NCBI GenBank assembly: GCA_002691835.1
Contig: NZJA01000031.1
Location: 1 to 21,247, forward strand
DNA from: Planctomycetota bacterium
GTDB lineage: Bacteria > Planctomycetota > UBA8108 > UBA1146
Direction: 5' to 3'
DNA length: 21,247 nucleotides
The position numbers were made by a program, and so were the translations under genes. Below the pieces are notes generated by a model. It made no database searches. It was given only the letters and a program-made list of their open reading frames with translations, and was not told where the DNA came from. Below, piece after piece: positions 7,418-19,300 of the stretch (the first letter of the stretch is position 1; the number at the start of each line of letters is the position of its first letter).

Positions 7418-8722
7418 TCAGGGGTTACAGCCAAATCCTCCCGAAGGATCATCATCCAAGCCCGCCGCAGGGAATGGAGCCGCAGGGTTCGGCCCATTTC
7501 GAAACAGGTAAGCCACGACGTAGATGGAGTCGGCGATATCGATGACCCCATCTCCATTAGCTTCAGCAGCCTCGAGACATTCAGGCTCTCCTCCACCATT
7601 GAAAAGATACATGGCGATATACATCGCATCGCCGATATCCAGAATCACGTCCCCATTCACAACTCCACGAATGAAGCCGTAGGTAAAACCCTGGTCGAGT
7701 GAAGCATTACCCAAAGAATTCACGACGTCGACATTGACTGCACCAATCCCTGCATTAGAAGCCGGAATAGTACCAGTCACAGTGTTGTCATCGACGATGA
7801 CCTGATTTCCGAGAGGAATACCATTGATGGAGACCACCGTATCTGGAGCAGCCAGAAATCCGCTACCGTTGAGCGTGATCGTGTCTCCACCGAGGTAATG
7901 ATCCGTCGTTGGAGAGATGCCTTGTGCAGTCACCGGAATGATGGCTGTACTGCAAGAGTTGGTAACGACTGTAGGCTCTGGCTCAGGGCCTGCAAAAACA
8001 ACCCCTACGAAAGCGTAAACGTAAGCTCCTGGATCAAGTCCCTCGTCCACGTACTCCAAAGCCCCTGAATCAACCATGGCAATCAACTCGCCATCCCTGT
8101 GAATCAGGACATAGTCAAAAGGCGTGCATTCGGTCCAAGTTAAAATGGAATCGGAGACCCCACCTGTGCAAACTGGATCCAGGCAGAAATCCGGGGGAGG
8201 AAGAATCTGAATATTGGCATTGTTTTGATCCGGCACGAGGCTCGATCCACCGGAGACCACAACATTGTCAACTGGTGGAGAACCGAGAACGGAGCAAAAC
8301 TCCAGAGCCGCATCGATCGGCGTGACTCCAGGAACTCCGATCAGTTCATACTCAAGATTCAACAATCCATAGCCGGTCCCGGGATCTAGCGAACTACTCC
8401 CGACGAAACTGATGACGACCCCCACCGTTACTCCGCCAGTGACAATGTTGACTTCATTGAAATCAGGAGGAGAGCCGCCATTTACGACCAGAGTCGTTTC
8501 ACCGTCACTGACTGAAAGCAAATTCAAATCAGCTTCAGGATGACAGACTCCCAGCGACCAACCCTGCACAACGACACTCGTGTCGAGAGTAACAGAGCTG
8601 CCAATCACGTCACCTGTGGCACCGGATCCACCGGTCAAGGTCACGGAGGCATCTTGAGCTTCAGAAATCGCTGGGATCAAAAGGGTACCCAACAGCCCTA
8701 TCAGGCAGAAAAACCTCACCAT
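7418..8722 (-). CDS. Secreted cohesin-like/TIG protein with C-terminal dockerin-like repeats
   Basis: The 434-residue protein starts with a clear signal peptide (MVRFFCLIGLLGTLLIPAIS, cleavage likely after SEA at 22). Residues about 25-175 form a beta-rich region with a cohesin-like pattern (QGWSLGVC at 53-60, GYGLLNLEYELIG at 117-129). Residues about 180-262 look like a fibronectin-type module. Residues about 265-350 match an IPT/TIG domain (ISPTTDHYLGGDTITLNGSG). Two dockerin-like calcium loops follow: VVNGDVILDIGDA (354-366, degenerate) and EANGDGVIDIADS (387-399). It ends in a Gly/Asp-rich GFGCNP tail. Eight Cys suggest extracytoplasmic disulfides. ATG 8722 has GGGAG upstream. This architecture is typical of large secreted or surface protein families in Planctomycetota; a function in adhesion, polymer binding or assembly is possible but not shown. 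Confidence 0.88.
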   Translation of the reverse strand: MVRFFCLIGLLGTLLIPAISEAQDASVTLTGGSGATGDVIGSSVTLDTSVVVQGWSLGVCHPEADLNLLSVSDGETTLVVNGGSPPDFNEVNIVTGGVTVGVVISFVGSSSLDPGTGYGLLNLEYELIGVPGVTPIDAALEFCSVLGSPPVDNVVVSGGSSLVPDQNNANIQILPPPDFCLDPVCTGGVSDSILTWTECTPFDYVLIHRDGELIAMVDSGALEYVDEGLDPGAYVYAFVGVVFAGPEPEPTVVTNSCSTAIIPVTAQGISPTTDHYLGGDTITLNGSGFLAAPDTVVSINGIPLGNQVIVDDNTVTGTIPASNAGIGAVNVDVVNSLGNASLDQGFTYGFIRGVVNGDVILDIGDAMYIAMYLFNGGGEPECLEAAEANGDGVIDIADSIYVVAYLFRNGPNPAAPFPAAGLDDDPSGGFGCNP

Positions 8723-8748
8723 TGTTCACTCCCTTGCATAAATAGAGC

Positions 8749-8768
8749 GCGTTTCCGGGCGAAAACGC
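8749..8768 (-). other. Small hairpin in the 5' region of the dockerin protein gene
   Basis: Arms GCGTTTTC and GGAAACGC (one G-U pair) flank a 4-base loop, 27 bases upstream of the ATG. No T-tract follows. It could be an mRNA stabiliser or operator, or chance. Confidence 0.3.
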
Positions 8769-8851
8769 ACACAAACCCTCACCTCATAACTCTACCGGGA
8801 GGGTGCTTGGGGTCAATGGTCGAGGTCCAACACGGCAATCAATGGAGATGC

Positions 8852-9703
8852 TCAGGCATTCCAGTCATGAAATCCCTGACCACTTTTTTTACCTAAATGC
8901 CCTTTAGCGACCATATCTCGCAAGAGTTGGGGAGGGCTAAACTGCTCTCCAATCTGCTCGTGGAGAACTTCTGCGATGGCCAACCGAACATCCAGTCCGA
9001 CAAGATCGGTCAACTTCAAAGGGCCCATCGGATGTCGATATCCCAATTCCATCGCCTTATCGATCTCTTCAGCACTCGCAACACCATCTTCCAGCATACG
9101 AATGGCCTCGAGGCCAATCACCAATCCCAGACGACTGGTGGCGAATCCTGGAGAATCTTTCACAACGATGGGTTCCTTGGAAAGATCTTTGGCTAACTGC
9201 ACGGTACGGTCGATGGCGCTGTCGGTGGTTTTTCCCCCGCGAATCACCTCAATCAGTGCCATCACAGGAACCGGATTAAAGAAATGCATCCCCACAAACC
9301 GATCAGGATGATCGAGACCATCTGCGAGTTCACCGATGGGGATGGACGAGGTATTGGAAGCTAACAGTGCATCCTTTGCGACGAGAGGCTCGACCTGCTT
9401 GAAAATCGATTGCTTCAAATTGAGGTCTTCCGGAACCGCTTCGATCACGACATTTGCACCCGTGCAGGCTTTCTCAAGCTGGGATTCCATGATTAACCCG
9501 GAACTGATTCTCTCACGTGCCGTTTCCGGGGTTTTTCCCCGGGCGATCCCTTTTTCGACACTGGCTTCAATGCCGGCACGGGCTGCTGAAAGCTGACTCT
9601 CAGAGACGTCGCAAAGCGTCGTCTGGTATCCATGAATTGCCGCCACCTGGGCAATACCGGCCCCCATCGTTCCTGCACCAATCACGGTAATATTCATCGA
9701 CAT
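8852..9703 (-). CDS. 3-hydroxyacyl-CoA (3-hydroxybutyryl-CoA) dehydrogenase
   Basis: It oxidises L-3-hydroxyacyl-CoA to 3-oxoacyl-CoA with NAD+, or runs in reverse in biosynthetic settings. From ATG 9703 it has 283 residues, the standard length of stand-alone Hbd/MmgB enzymes. The Rossmann motif GAGTMGAGIAQ starts at residue 9. NTSSIPI, the catalytic-His segment GMHFFNPVPVMALIEVI, KDSPGFATSR and GPLKLTDLVGLD follow in the expected order. The SPGFATSR form (Ser where animal enzymes have the active-site Asn) resembles the MmgB-like subgroup, so I do not read it as inactivation. ATG 9703 was preferred over the upstream GTG at 9736, since GGAGAGGA lies just before it and homologues start at the Rossmann strand. 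It is divergent from the crotonase operon and probably shares regulation with it. Confidence 0.93.
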   Translation of the reverse strand: MSMNITVIGAGTMGAGIAQVAAIHGYQTTLCDVSESQLSAARAGIEASVEKGIARGKTPETARERISSGLIMESQLEKACTGANVVIEAVPEDLNLKQSIFKQVEPLVAKDALLASNTSSIPIGELADGLDHPDRFVGMHFFNPVPVMALIEVIRGGKTTDSAIDRTVQLAKDLSKEPIVVKDSPGFATSRLGLVIGLEAIRMLEDGVASAEEIDKAMELGYRHPMGPLKLTDLVGLDVRLAIAEVLHEQIGEQFSPPQLLRDMVAKGHLGKKSGQGFHDWNA

Positions 9704-9758
9704 GTGGTTCCTCTCCAAGTGGGTGATCGCTTCCACGACCTGACTCCATGCTACCCGC

Positions 9759-9778
9759 CCATTTTGTGGAACAAATGG
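9759..9778. promoter_or_regulatory. Candidate operator palindrome in divergent acyl-CoA promoter region
   Basis: A 20-base imperfect dyad begins CCATTT and ends AAATGG, with 8 bases between them. It lies between the divergent dehydrogenase (start 9703) and crotonase operon (start 9903), where a shared repressor could bind. No matching regulator gene is in the window. Confidence 0.3.
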
Positions 9779-9902
9779 AATCCCGCAGGCAAACCGTTCA
9801 GCAGGAGGACCTTGCGATTCAGCACTGCGGGTGCGAATCTCTCAGGGGTCCGGTCTCCCCAGGCCACCTGAACCCGCTTTGAGACCTGTAGTAGGAGCAA
9901 CT

Positions 9903-10718
9903 ATGAGCAATGAATCAGATTCTGGCCCAGAAATCACACCGCAAATTCATGTCGAATCAGACGGTCCGATCCGAATTCTCACCATCGATGCTCCCCCAGC
10001 CAATTGCTACTCTTACCTTCTGATGAAGCAACTCGATGAAGCGATTCTTGAAGCTCGTTTCGACCCGGAAACGCATGTCATCATTCTCAGAAGTGAAGGA
10101 AGCAAGTTCTTTTGTGCGGGAGCAGATATTGGCATGCTTCAGTCAGTCACTCCTGAATGGAAGTACTCTTTCTGTCTCCATGCCAACGAAACATTAAGCC
10201 GATTGGAACAGACTCCCAAACTGGTCATCGCTGAAATACAAGGTCATTGTGTCGGCGGAGGATTGGAAATGGCGTTGGCTTGCGATATCCGAATCGCTTG
10301 CTCAGGAAACTCGAGAATTGGAGTTCCAGAGGTTCAACTGGGCGTACTTCCGGGAACTGGCGGAACCCAACGATTGGCCCGCCTGCTTGGCAAAGCTTCC
10401 GCTCTCGAATGGTGCATTGAAGGAAAAATGATTTCCATGAAGGAAGCCATGCACGAGGGGCTCGTCCAAAAAGTCTTCCCGGAAGAGGGATTCAGTCAGG
10501 CTGTCCGCGAATATGCCCAATCATTGGCTCCGCCCCAAGGAGCAGGTTTGGCAGTGGGACTGATCAAACGCAGTATCCAGGGTGGAGCAGATCTCGGTCT
10601 TCAAGACGGACTCTCACTCGAGCGAGAACTTCAGCAAAGACTCTTTCAGAGCGAGGATGCCCAAGAAGGAATGGCCGCAAATCGGGAGCGAAGAACTCCT
10701 GAATTTGAAGGTCGTTGA
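9903..10718 (+). CDS. Enoyl-CoA hydratase/isomerase (crotonase family)
   Basis: This 271-residue crotonase has both catalytic glutamates of the hydratase subgroup: Glu122 in GGGLEMALACD and Glu143 in GVPEVQLGVLPGTGGTQRL. The oxyanion-hole segment FFCAGADI (69-76) is also intact. It therefore probably adds water to a trans-2-enoyl-CoA. ATG 9903 was chosen because AGGAG sits 5 bases upstream; the longer frame from 9831 has no ribosome-binding site. It is the first gene of a four-gene plus-strand operon (10-base gap to the next gene) and is divergent from the 3-hydroxyacyl-CoA dehydrogenase. A 20-residue acidic N-terminal extension precedes the crotonase core. Chain length and exact substrate are unknown. 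Confidence 0.9.
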   Translation: MSNESDSGPEITPQIHVESDGPIRILTIDAPPANCYSYLLMKQLDEAILEARFDPETHVIILRSEGSKFFCAGADIGMLQSVTPEWKYSFCLHANETLSRLEQTPKLVIAEIQGHCVGGGLEMALACDIRIACSGNSRIGVPEVQLGVLPGTGGTQRLARLLGKASALEWCIEGKMISMKEAMHEGLVQKVFPEEGFSQAVREYAQSLAPPQGAGLAVGLIKRSIQGGADLGLQDGLSLERELQQRLFQSEDAQEGMAANRERRTPEFEGR

Positions 10719-10728
10719 AAGGTAGATA

Positions 10729-11532
10729 ATGCCCATTCATGTCCGAAATGAAAGCGTCGAAGAAACTGCGGTTGCCCGCATCATCCTCGACTCCGCTCCA
10801 CTCAATATTCTCGACCTCGATCAGTGCGAGGAACTTCTGGAAGCGATTTTCAGTATTCGAGATGACGATGTCGCCAGAATCGTCGTCATTCAGGGTGAAG
10901 GTCAGGAATTTTGCAGTGGAACAGACATCGCTGAACACACCCCTGAAAAGATGCCAAAATTGCTGCCACGTTTTCATGCCTGCCTCGACGCCTTGCTCTC
11001 TCTCGATGCCATCACGGTAGCAGCTGTCACTGGTCATTGCCTCGGTGGAGGACTGGAACTGGCTCTGGCATGTGACAGAATTCTGATGGAGGAAAATGCA
11101 AAAATAGGACTCCCCGAAATCAAACTCGGCTGTTTCCCACCCGCAGGCTGGATCCAGATGTTGGCCCGCAGCTCCGTGGGTTCCGCAGTCCGTCTGGTTT
11201 GCGCCGGAGAAATCACAGAAGCCAAGAAATTCCCCCATCAGGGAGTCATCGACGTCCTTGTTCCTGAAGGCCAAATTGAACAGGCGATTCAGGCTGAGAT
11301 TGCTCCGTACCAAAAGATGAGTCCCGCGATCCTGGCTTTCACAGCACGCCAATTTCATCGAAGAGCGCGCGAGCAGTGGGCCCGGTACCTTCCCGAACTG
11401 GAAAAGGATTATCTGGATGGAATATTGAGTCATCCCGATTCCAGAGAGGGCGTCGAAGCATTTCTCGAGAAGCGAAATCCACGCTGGGCAGATCGGCAAG
11501 GCCTTGTCGGACCGGATGACCTTGCTTTTTAA
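10729..11532 (+). CDS. Crotonase resembling cyclohexa-1,5-diene-1-carbonyl-CoA hydratase (Dch/BamR-like)
   Basis: This 267-residue crotonase differs from its neighbours. The segment after the oxyanion loop, GTDIAEHTPEKMPKLLPRF (64-82), the stretch LPEIKLGCFPPAG (128-140) in place of GxGGTQRL, and the C-terminal EGVEAFLEKRNPRW (240-253) are, from memory, hallmarks of the dienoyl-CoA hydratase subfamily of the benzoyl-CoA pathway. Both catalytic glutamates are present (Glu110, Glu130). In that pathway the enzyme hydrates the diene made by benzoyl-CoA reductase. No reductase or ring-opening hydrolase is visible here, so the true substrate may be another cyclic or branched enoyl-CoA. ATG 10729 has AAAGG upstream; the gap to the following MDR gene is 11 bases. 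Confidence 0.82.
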   Translation: MPIHVRNESVEETAVARIILDSAPLNILDLDQCEELLEAIFSIRDDDVARIVVIQGEGQEFCSGTDIAEHTPEKMPKLLPRFHACLDALLSLDAITVAAVTGHCLGGGLELALACDRILMEENAKIGLPEIKLGCFPPAGWIQMLARSSVGSAVRLVCAGEITEAKKFPHQGVIDVLVPEGQIEQAIQAEIAPYQKMSPAILAFTARQFHRRAREQWARYLPELEKDYLDGILSHPDSREGVEAFLEKRNPRWADRQGLVGPDDLAF

Positions 11533-11543
11533 CAGGGATCTTC

Positions 11544-12590
11544 ATGAATAATACCTCACAAATGATGCAGCGAGTGCGGATAGAACACCATGGTGGCCCA
11601 GAAGTCCTGATCCAGGATCAGGTGCCTGTCCCTGAACCCGGCGAGGGCGAAGTGGTGATTCGATTAAAGGCCATGGCTCTCAATCACCTCGATTTATGGG
11701 TCCGTCGGGGGGTCGAAGGACATCGATTTCCCCTCCCCCTTATTCCCGGTTGCGACGGTTCAGGTATCGTTCACAAAATCGGCAGCGGAGTCGATTCGGA
11801 CCTGCTCGGTCAGAACATCCTTCTCTCTCCAGGGTTTTCTTGTGGTCACTGTGATCAATGCACAAATGACGAGGACCCCCTGTGCTCTGAATACGGGATT
11901 CTCGGAGAAACATGCGATGGAACCTGTGCCGAATTCGTAACGGTAAGGGCAAAACAATGTCTTCCGAAACCGGAAAACTCGACATGGGAAGAAGCCGCTG
12001 CTTTTCCACTATCCACATTGACCAGTGCGTCGATGCTCGAAAAGGCTCGACTCAAGAATCATGAAACCCTATTGGTGATCGCTGGAACCAGCGGCGTCGG
12101 ATCCATGGCGATTCAGCTGGGAAAGGCTCGCGGATGCCGAGTCATCGCCACGGGAAGCACCAAAGAGAAGCGAAACAAGATTCTTCAATGGGGTGCTGAT
12201 GAAGCGATCGATCCCCACGAAGGCGATTGGTGGAAAAGGGTGAAAGCCCTCACCGGGGGCCAAGGAGCCGATGTGGTCTTTGAAAATGTTGGTGAAGCCA
12301 CGTGGTCCCAAAGTCTTCTCGCCCTCGCACGAGGCGGCCGCCTGACCACCTGTGGGGCAACGACGGGATCCCTGGTTCCGATAGAACTGAAACGTCTATT
12401 TTTCAAAAATCAGCAGATTATTGGTTCCACGATGGGATCCACCTCACTCCTCCGAGAACTCATCGTTCCCTTCGCCGCCAGAGAACTGGTTCCGGTGATC
12501 GACTCCGTCTATCCTTTCAAGGATCTGGCGGCTGCCCACCAACGTATGGAATCTCGGCAGAGCATCGGAAAGATCGTGATCACCTTCTGA
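11544..12590 (+). CDS. MDR-superfamily zinc-binding alcohol dehydrogenase/enoyl reductase-like protein
   Basis: The 348-residue protein has the medium-chain dehydrogenase fold: an N-terminal GroES-like domain, then a Rossmann domain with GTSGVGSMAIQ (181-191). Four Cys at 100, 103, 106 and 114 form a structural-zinc lobe. The catalytic-zinc residues of classical alcohol dehydrogenases appear to be missing: the Cys46 site reads NHLD (47-50) and the His67 site reads PGCDG (68-72). This favours an enoyl or quinone reductase-type NAD(P)H enzyme over a zinc alcohol dehydrogenase. In the operon it could reduce an enoyl-CoA or oxidise a hydroxy-acyl-CoA; the benzoyl-CoA pathway also has an MDR dehydrogenase acting after the diene hydratase. 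ATG 11544 has AGGGA upstream, and the next gene starts 9 bases after its stop. Confidence 0.85.
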   Translation: MNNTSQMMQRVRIEHHGGPEVLIQDQVPVPEPGEGEVVIRLKAMALNHLDLWVRRGVEGHRFPLPLIPGCDGSGIVHKIGSGVDSDLLGQNILLSPGFSCGHCDQCTNDEDPLCSEYGILGETCDGTCAEFVTVRAKQCLPKPENSTWEEAAAFPLSTLTSASMLEKARLKNHETLLVIAGTSGVGSMAIQLGKARGCRVIATGSTKEKRNKILQWGADEAIDPHEGDWWKRVKALTGGQGADVVFENVGEATWSQSLLALARGGRLTTCGATTGSLVPIELKRLFFKNQQIIGSTMGSTSLLRELIVPFAARELVPVIDSVYPFKDLAAAHQRMESRQSIGKIVITF

Positions 12591-12599
12591 AAGGCTGAA

Positions 12600-13367
12600 A
12601 TGTCTGAAGATCGAATCTTGTTGGAACCGGACCCCGATCAGCAAAACATCCTCCATTTGATTCTGAATCGGCCTGAAAAGAAAAATGCCCTCGATGGTGA
12701 AATGATTCAGGCCTTACACGAGGCGGTCTTCAAGATTGAGGCACAGCAGGATCTTCGCTGCCTCATCATTCGGGGAGCAGGAGACAGTTTTGTCGCAGGT
12801 GCGGATGTCGCCGCACTCAAAGCTCGTGGTGCAAAAGAAGCTCTTCAGGGAGTCAACCAGACTATCTTCAGAAGGGTGTCAGAACTTGCTTGCCCGACGA
12901 TTGCCATGGTCCGTGGCTGGGCTCTGGGTGGCGGAAATGAACTCGCCATGGCCTGCGACCTTCGAATCGCTTCGGAAACTGCACAATTTGGTCAACCAGA
13001 GGTTGGGCTGGGCATCATTCCCGCAGCAGGAGGATGTCATCGGTTGGAGCGACTCGTGGGGATCGGTAAAGCCCGCGAGTTGATTTTCACTGGGAAGATC
13101 ATTTCTGCGGAAGAAGCCGCCTCCATTGGCCTCGTCAATACGGTGGTCGCCGATGCAGATCTGGAAACGACCACCGCTGAATGGGCCCAACAGATCGCCC
13201 GAAATGCACCAGGAGCGGTTCAGCTTGCTAAAAAGGTCATGGATGGATCGCCCGAAACAGGGTCACACGGAAGTGATCTGCTGGAATCGATCAGCCAAGC
13301 CATATGCTTCGAATCTGAAGAAAAGCACCAACGGATGCAGAAGTTCCTCGACCGTAAGAAAAAGTAA
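12600..13367 (+). CDS. Enoyl-CoA hydratase (crotonase family)
   Basis: This is a 255-residue canonical enoyl-CoA hydratase. It has LNRPEKKNALDGEM near the N terminus (22-35), AGADV (66-70), Glu114 in GGGNELAMACD, and Glu134 in GQPEVGLGIIPAAGG. Both hydration glutamates are intact. It is the last gene of the four-gene operon; AAAGG precedes the ATG at 12600. With the divergent 3-hydroxyacyl-CoA dehydrogenase it could perform the hydration and second oxidation of beta-oxidation. No thiolase, acyl-CoA dehydrogenase or CoA ligase lies nearby, so the remaining steps must be encoded elsewhere. No clear terminator follows before the convergent rRNA operon. Confidence 0.92.
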   Translation: MSEDRILLEPDPDQQNILHLILNRPEKKNALDGEMIQALHEAVFKIEAQQDLRCLIIRGAGDSFVAGADVAALKARGAKEALQGVNQTIFRRVSELACPTIAMVRGWALGGGNELAMACDLRIASETAQFGQPEVGLGIIPAAGGCHRLERLVGIGKARELIFTGKIISAEEAASIGLVNTVVADADLETTTAEWAQQIARNAPGAVQLAKKVMDGSPETGSHGSDLLESISQAICFESEEKHQRMQKFLDRKKK

Positions 13368-13548
13368 CACTTCAACCGCACAGCAATCACTCGGCATCCG
13401 CTTCATTCACTGCGAAAGCGGTCAGCGCTCATTCTTTAATTATTCGCCACTGCTCTGGGACCTGCAGCTGGAAAGACTCGATCAAGGAATCGGTTCGCAA
13501 TTCCAGAAGACATACGGCAATCCTGGACTTACCCAGTCAAATAGGCAT

Positions 13549-13588
13549 AAAAAAACAGGCTGAAGTCGTCAGAGACAACTTCAGCCTG
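13549..13588 (-). terminator. Rho-independent terminator of the rRNA operon
   Basis: The minus-strand stem CAGGCTGAAGT pairs with ACTTCAGCCTG (13556-13588), with a short loop, and is followed by seven T (13549-13555). It lies 13 bases beyond the 5S gene. Confidence 0.94.
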
Positions 13589-13601
13589 AGAAAATCAAAA
13601 A

Positions 13602-13710
13602 CCGGGCAACGACCTACTCTCGCAGGATTAACCACTACCATCGGCGTGGAGGACTTAACTTCCGTGTTCGGAAAGGGAACGGGTGTGGCCCCTCCACTAT
13701 GATCACCCGG
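13602..13710 (-). rRNA. rrf: 5S ribosomal RNA
   Basis: About 109 nt. The ends CCGGGTGA and TTGCCCGG pair as helix I. The conserved internal segments CCGAACACGGAAGTTAAG and GATGGTAGT are present. It is the last gene of the operon, about 190 bases after 23S. Ends are estimated to within a few bases. Confidence 0.95.
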
Positions 13711-13771
13711 AAACTCTGGCAACGTGAAATCTGGACAAAGTCACAGAAACACGCAGCAGTATTTCAAAAGT

Positions 13772-13794
13772 GGTAGTTGGTCTATGTCACAAAG
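13772..13794 (-). other. 3' arm of outer 23S processing stalk
   Basis: In the transcript this arm ends in GACCAACTACC (13772-13782), which pairs perfectly with GGTAGTTGGTC upstream of 23S (17030-17040). A further interrupted match extends to CTTTGTG. This is the expected RNase III-type bracket. Confidence 0.75.
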
Positions 13795-13900
13795 CCAGGA
13801 TTTACCTGTGAATGATCAATCTCGACTCTGCATTTTTGTCATTTCGGAGCACATGCTTACCCCGGACAACCTGATTGCTCAGATCGTGCAAATGAGAAAT

Positions 13901-16845
<2,945 letters not shown>

Positions 16846-16853
<8 letters not shown>

Positions 16854-16863
16854 ACTATTTCTC
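16846..16863 (-). other. 5' arm of inner 23S terminal stem
   Basis: GAGAAATAGTGGTCAAGC pairs with 13894-13911, bringing the two ends of 23S together. Confidence 0.8.
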
Positions 16864-17014
16864 GCATGCACGCCGCAAATCACAGTCATCTCACCCTGGT
16901 AAACCAGAGATCAAGGCCCGTGACTATTGGAGAACAAGCAAAGCAGTCGTCTAGAGTTTCATGCGCTCTCGAAAATGACTAAAATTGCAGAGCAATTGAA
17001 ATTGCTCACCTTTA

Positions 17015-17040
17015 CTTTGTTAACATTATGACCAACTACC
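17015..17040 (-). other. 5' arm of outer 23S processing stalk
   Basis: The transcript reads GGTAGTTGGTC then an interrupted match to CTTTG-type partners at 13772-13794. It follows directly after the spacer boxA, with one intervening C. Confidence 0.75.
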
Positions 17041-17041
17041 G

Positions 17042-17057
17042 AATTTTCAAAGAACGA
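17042..17057 (-). promoter_or_regulatory. boxA-like antitermination element in the 16S-23S spacer
   Basis: The minus strand reads TCGTTCTTTGAAAATT, close to bacterial rRNA boxA (TGYTCTTTGAAAA). It lies between tRNA-Ala and the 23S stalk, as in other rrn operons, and probably reloads the Nus antitermination complex before 23S. Confidence 0.7.
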
Positions 17058-17061
17058 GAAA

Positions 17062-17134
17062 TGGAGATGAGGGGGCTCGAACCCCTGACCCCCTGCTTGC
17101 AAAGCAGGCGCTCTCCCAGCTGAGCTACATCCCC
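17062..17134 (-). tRNA. tRNA-Ala(TGC)
   Basis: 73 nt without encoded CCA. The acceptor GGGGATG/CATCTCC includes the G3-U70 alanine identity pair. The anticodon loop TTTGCAA gives TGC. Standard position in the 16S-23S spacer. Confidence 0.97.
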
Positions 17135-17213
17135 GCAAAACAGGTAACGAGTCAGTCCTGGAAGACAATGAAGTCTCCCACGCACGGGTCTTTATTTAAG
17201 GAAAAAGAGCGAA

Positions 17214-17288
17214 TGGGCTTAGGTGGACTCGAACCACCGACCTCATCCTTATCAGGGATGCGCTCTAACCAGCTGAGCTATAAGCCCC
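17214..17288 (-). tRNA. tRNA-Ile(GAT)
   Basis: 75 nt without encoded CCA. The acceptor GGGGCTT/AAGCCCA fits, and the anticodon loop CTGATAA gives GAT. First tRNA in the spacer, before tRNA-Ala. Confidence 0.97.
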
Positions 17289-17343
17289 TGGAATCCAAAA
17301 AAAAGACTCCGGGCAAACCGAATGGTCACCGGATCTCAAAAAA

Positions 17344-17363
17344 GGGCCCGCAACGTATAAGAA
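17344..17363 (-). other. 3' arm of 16S processing stalk
   Basis: The transcript reads TTCTTATACGTTGCGGGCCC and pairs with GGGCCCGTGACGCAAAGAA in the leader (19122-19140): a 7-bp GC-rich core, two G-U pairs and then more pairs with one C-A mismatch and a bulge. Confidence 0.65.
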
Positions 17364-17416
17364 AGTCCCCAAGAAGTTCCGCAGGATGGTCACCCATCAC
17401 AACGGTCCAAGTTATC

Positions 17417-18957
<1,541 letters not shown>

Positions 18958-19121
18958 AATTTTGGCAATTTTTCCTGACAACACCACCAGGCGACCCATC
19001 GCACAAGGCGACGAGAAGCAACCGGCGTGATGCCAGAATCGCAATCTAGTCAAATTTTGAAATTCACCGAACTTACAAAGTTCAGGTCATTGTCGTTACC
19101 CCGGGGAGGGTAACGTAGACC

Positions 19122-19140
19122 TTCTTTGCGTCACGGGCCC
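19122..19140 (-). other. 5' arm of 16S processing stalk
   Basis: GGGCCCGTGACGCAAAGAA follows boxA immediately and pairs with the region after 16S at 17344-17363. Confidence 0.65.
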
Positions 19141-19156
19141 AAATTTTCAAAGAACA
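19141..19156 (-). promoter_or_regulatory. boxA antitermination element in the rRNA leader
   Basis: The minus strand reads TGTTCTTTGAAAATTT, an excellent match to bacterial rRNA boxA. It shares the TTCTTTGAAAATT core with the spacer copy at 17042-17057. Confidence 0.82.
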
Positions 19157-19272
19157 GTCTCGCGTTTCGAGTGGTGCCGACAGTGCCCAGGGTTGCTTCG
19201 TTTCACCGAAGCAACTCGGCAGGCAATCATGCCGGGGGAAACCACAAGTGTTGAACCACGAGCAGATCGAGA

Positions 19273-19300
19273 ATCGTACAGACTCATTCCGATCCGTCAA
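19273..19300 (-). promoter_or_regulatory. Putative sigma70-type rRNA promoter
   Basis: -35 TTGACG (19295-19300) and -10 TACGAT (19273-19278) are separated by 16 bases, with TG directly before the -10. An A/T-rich stretch just upstream (about 19303-19330) could be an UP element. It lies 57 bases after the lgt stop and 310 bases before 16S. Confidence 0.65.

Larger units (their letters stand above)
18958..19272 (-). other. rRNA operon leader
   Basis: About 315 bases of untranslated leader between promoter and 16S. It holds a 9-bp hairpin (GTTGCTTCG/CGAAGCAAC, 19192-19215) without a T-tract, boxA (19141-19156), the 16S stalk arm (19122-19140) and a 7-bp hairpin GTTACCC/GGGTAAC (19095-19114). 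No protein-coding gene is credible here. Confidence 0.7.

Noticed and set aside
8852..9703. Loss of the active-site Asn in the 3-hydroxyacyl-CoA dehydrogenase (SPGFATSR)
   Set aside because: The MmgB-like subgroup has the same Ser-Arg form, so this is probably a normal variant.
9794..9860. Stretch with GCGAATCTCTCAGG resembling the end of a glycine riboswitch aptamer, upstream of the crotonase operon
   Set aside because: The partner GGAGAG element and the conserved CCGAAGG/GCAA core are absent, and the downstream genes have no link to glycine.
10564..11499. 311-codon open frame on the minus strand
   Set aside because: It is antisense to two clear crotonase genes, has no ribosome-binding site and no recognisable protein features.
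13368..13548. Possible terminator or small gene between the crotonase operon and the rRNA terminator
   Set aside because: Only a weak CCGCTT/AAGCGG stem with a 12-base loop is seen, without a T-tract; no ORF there has a ribosome-binding site.
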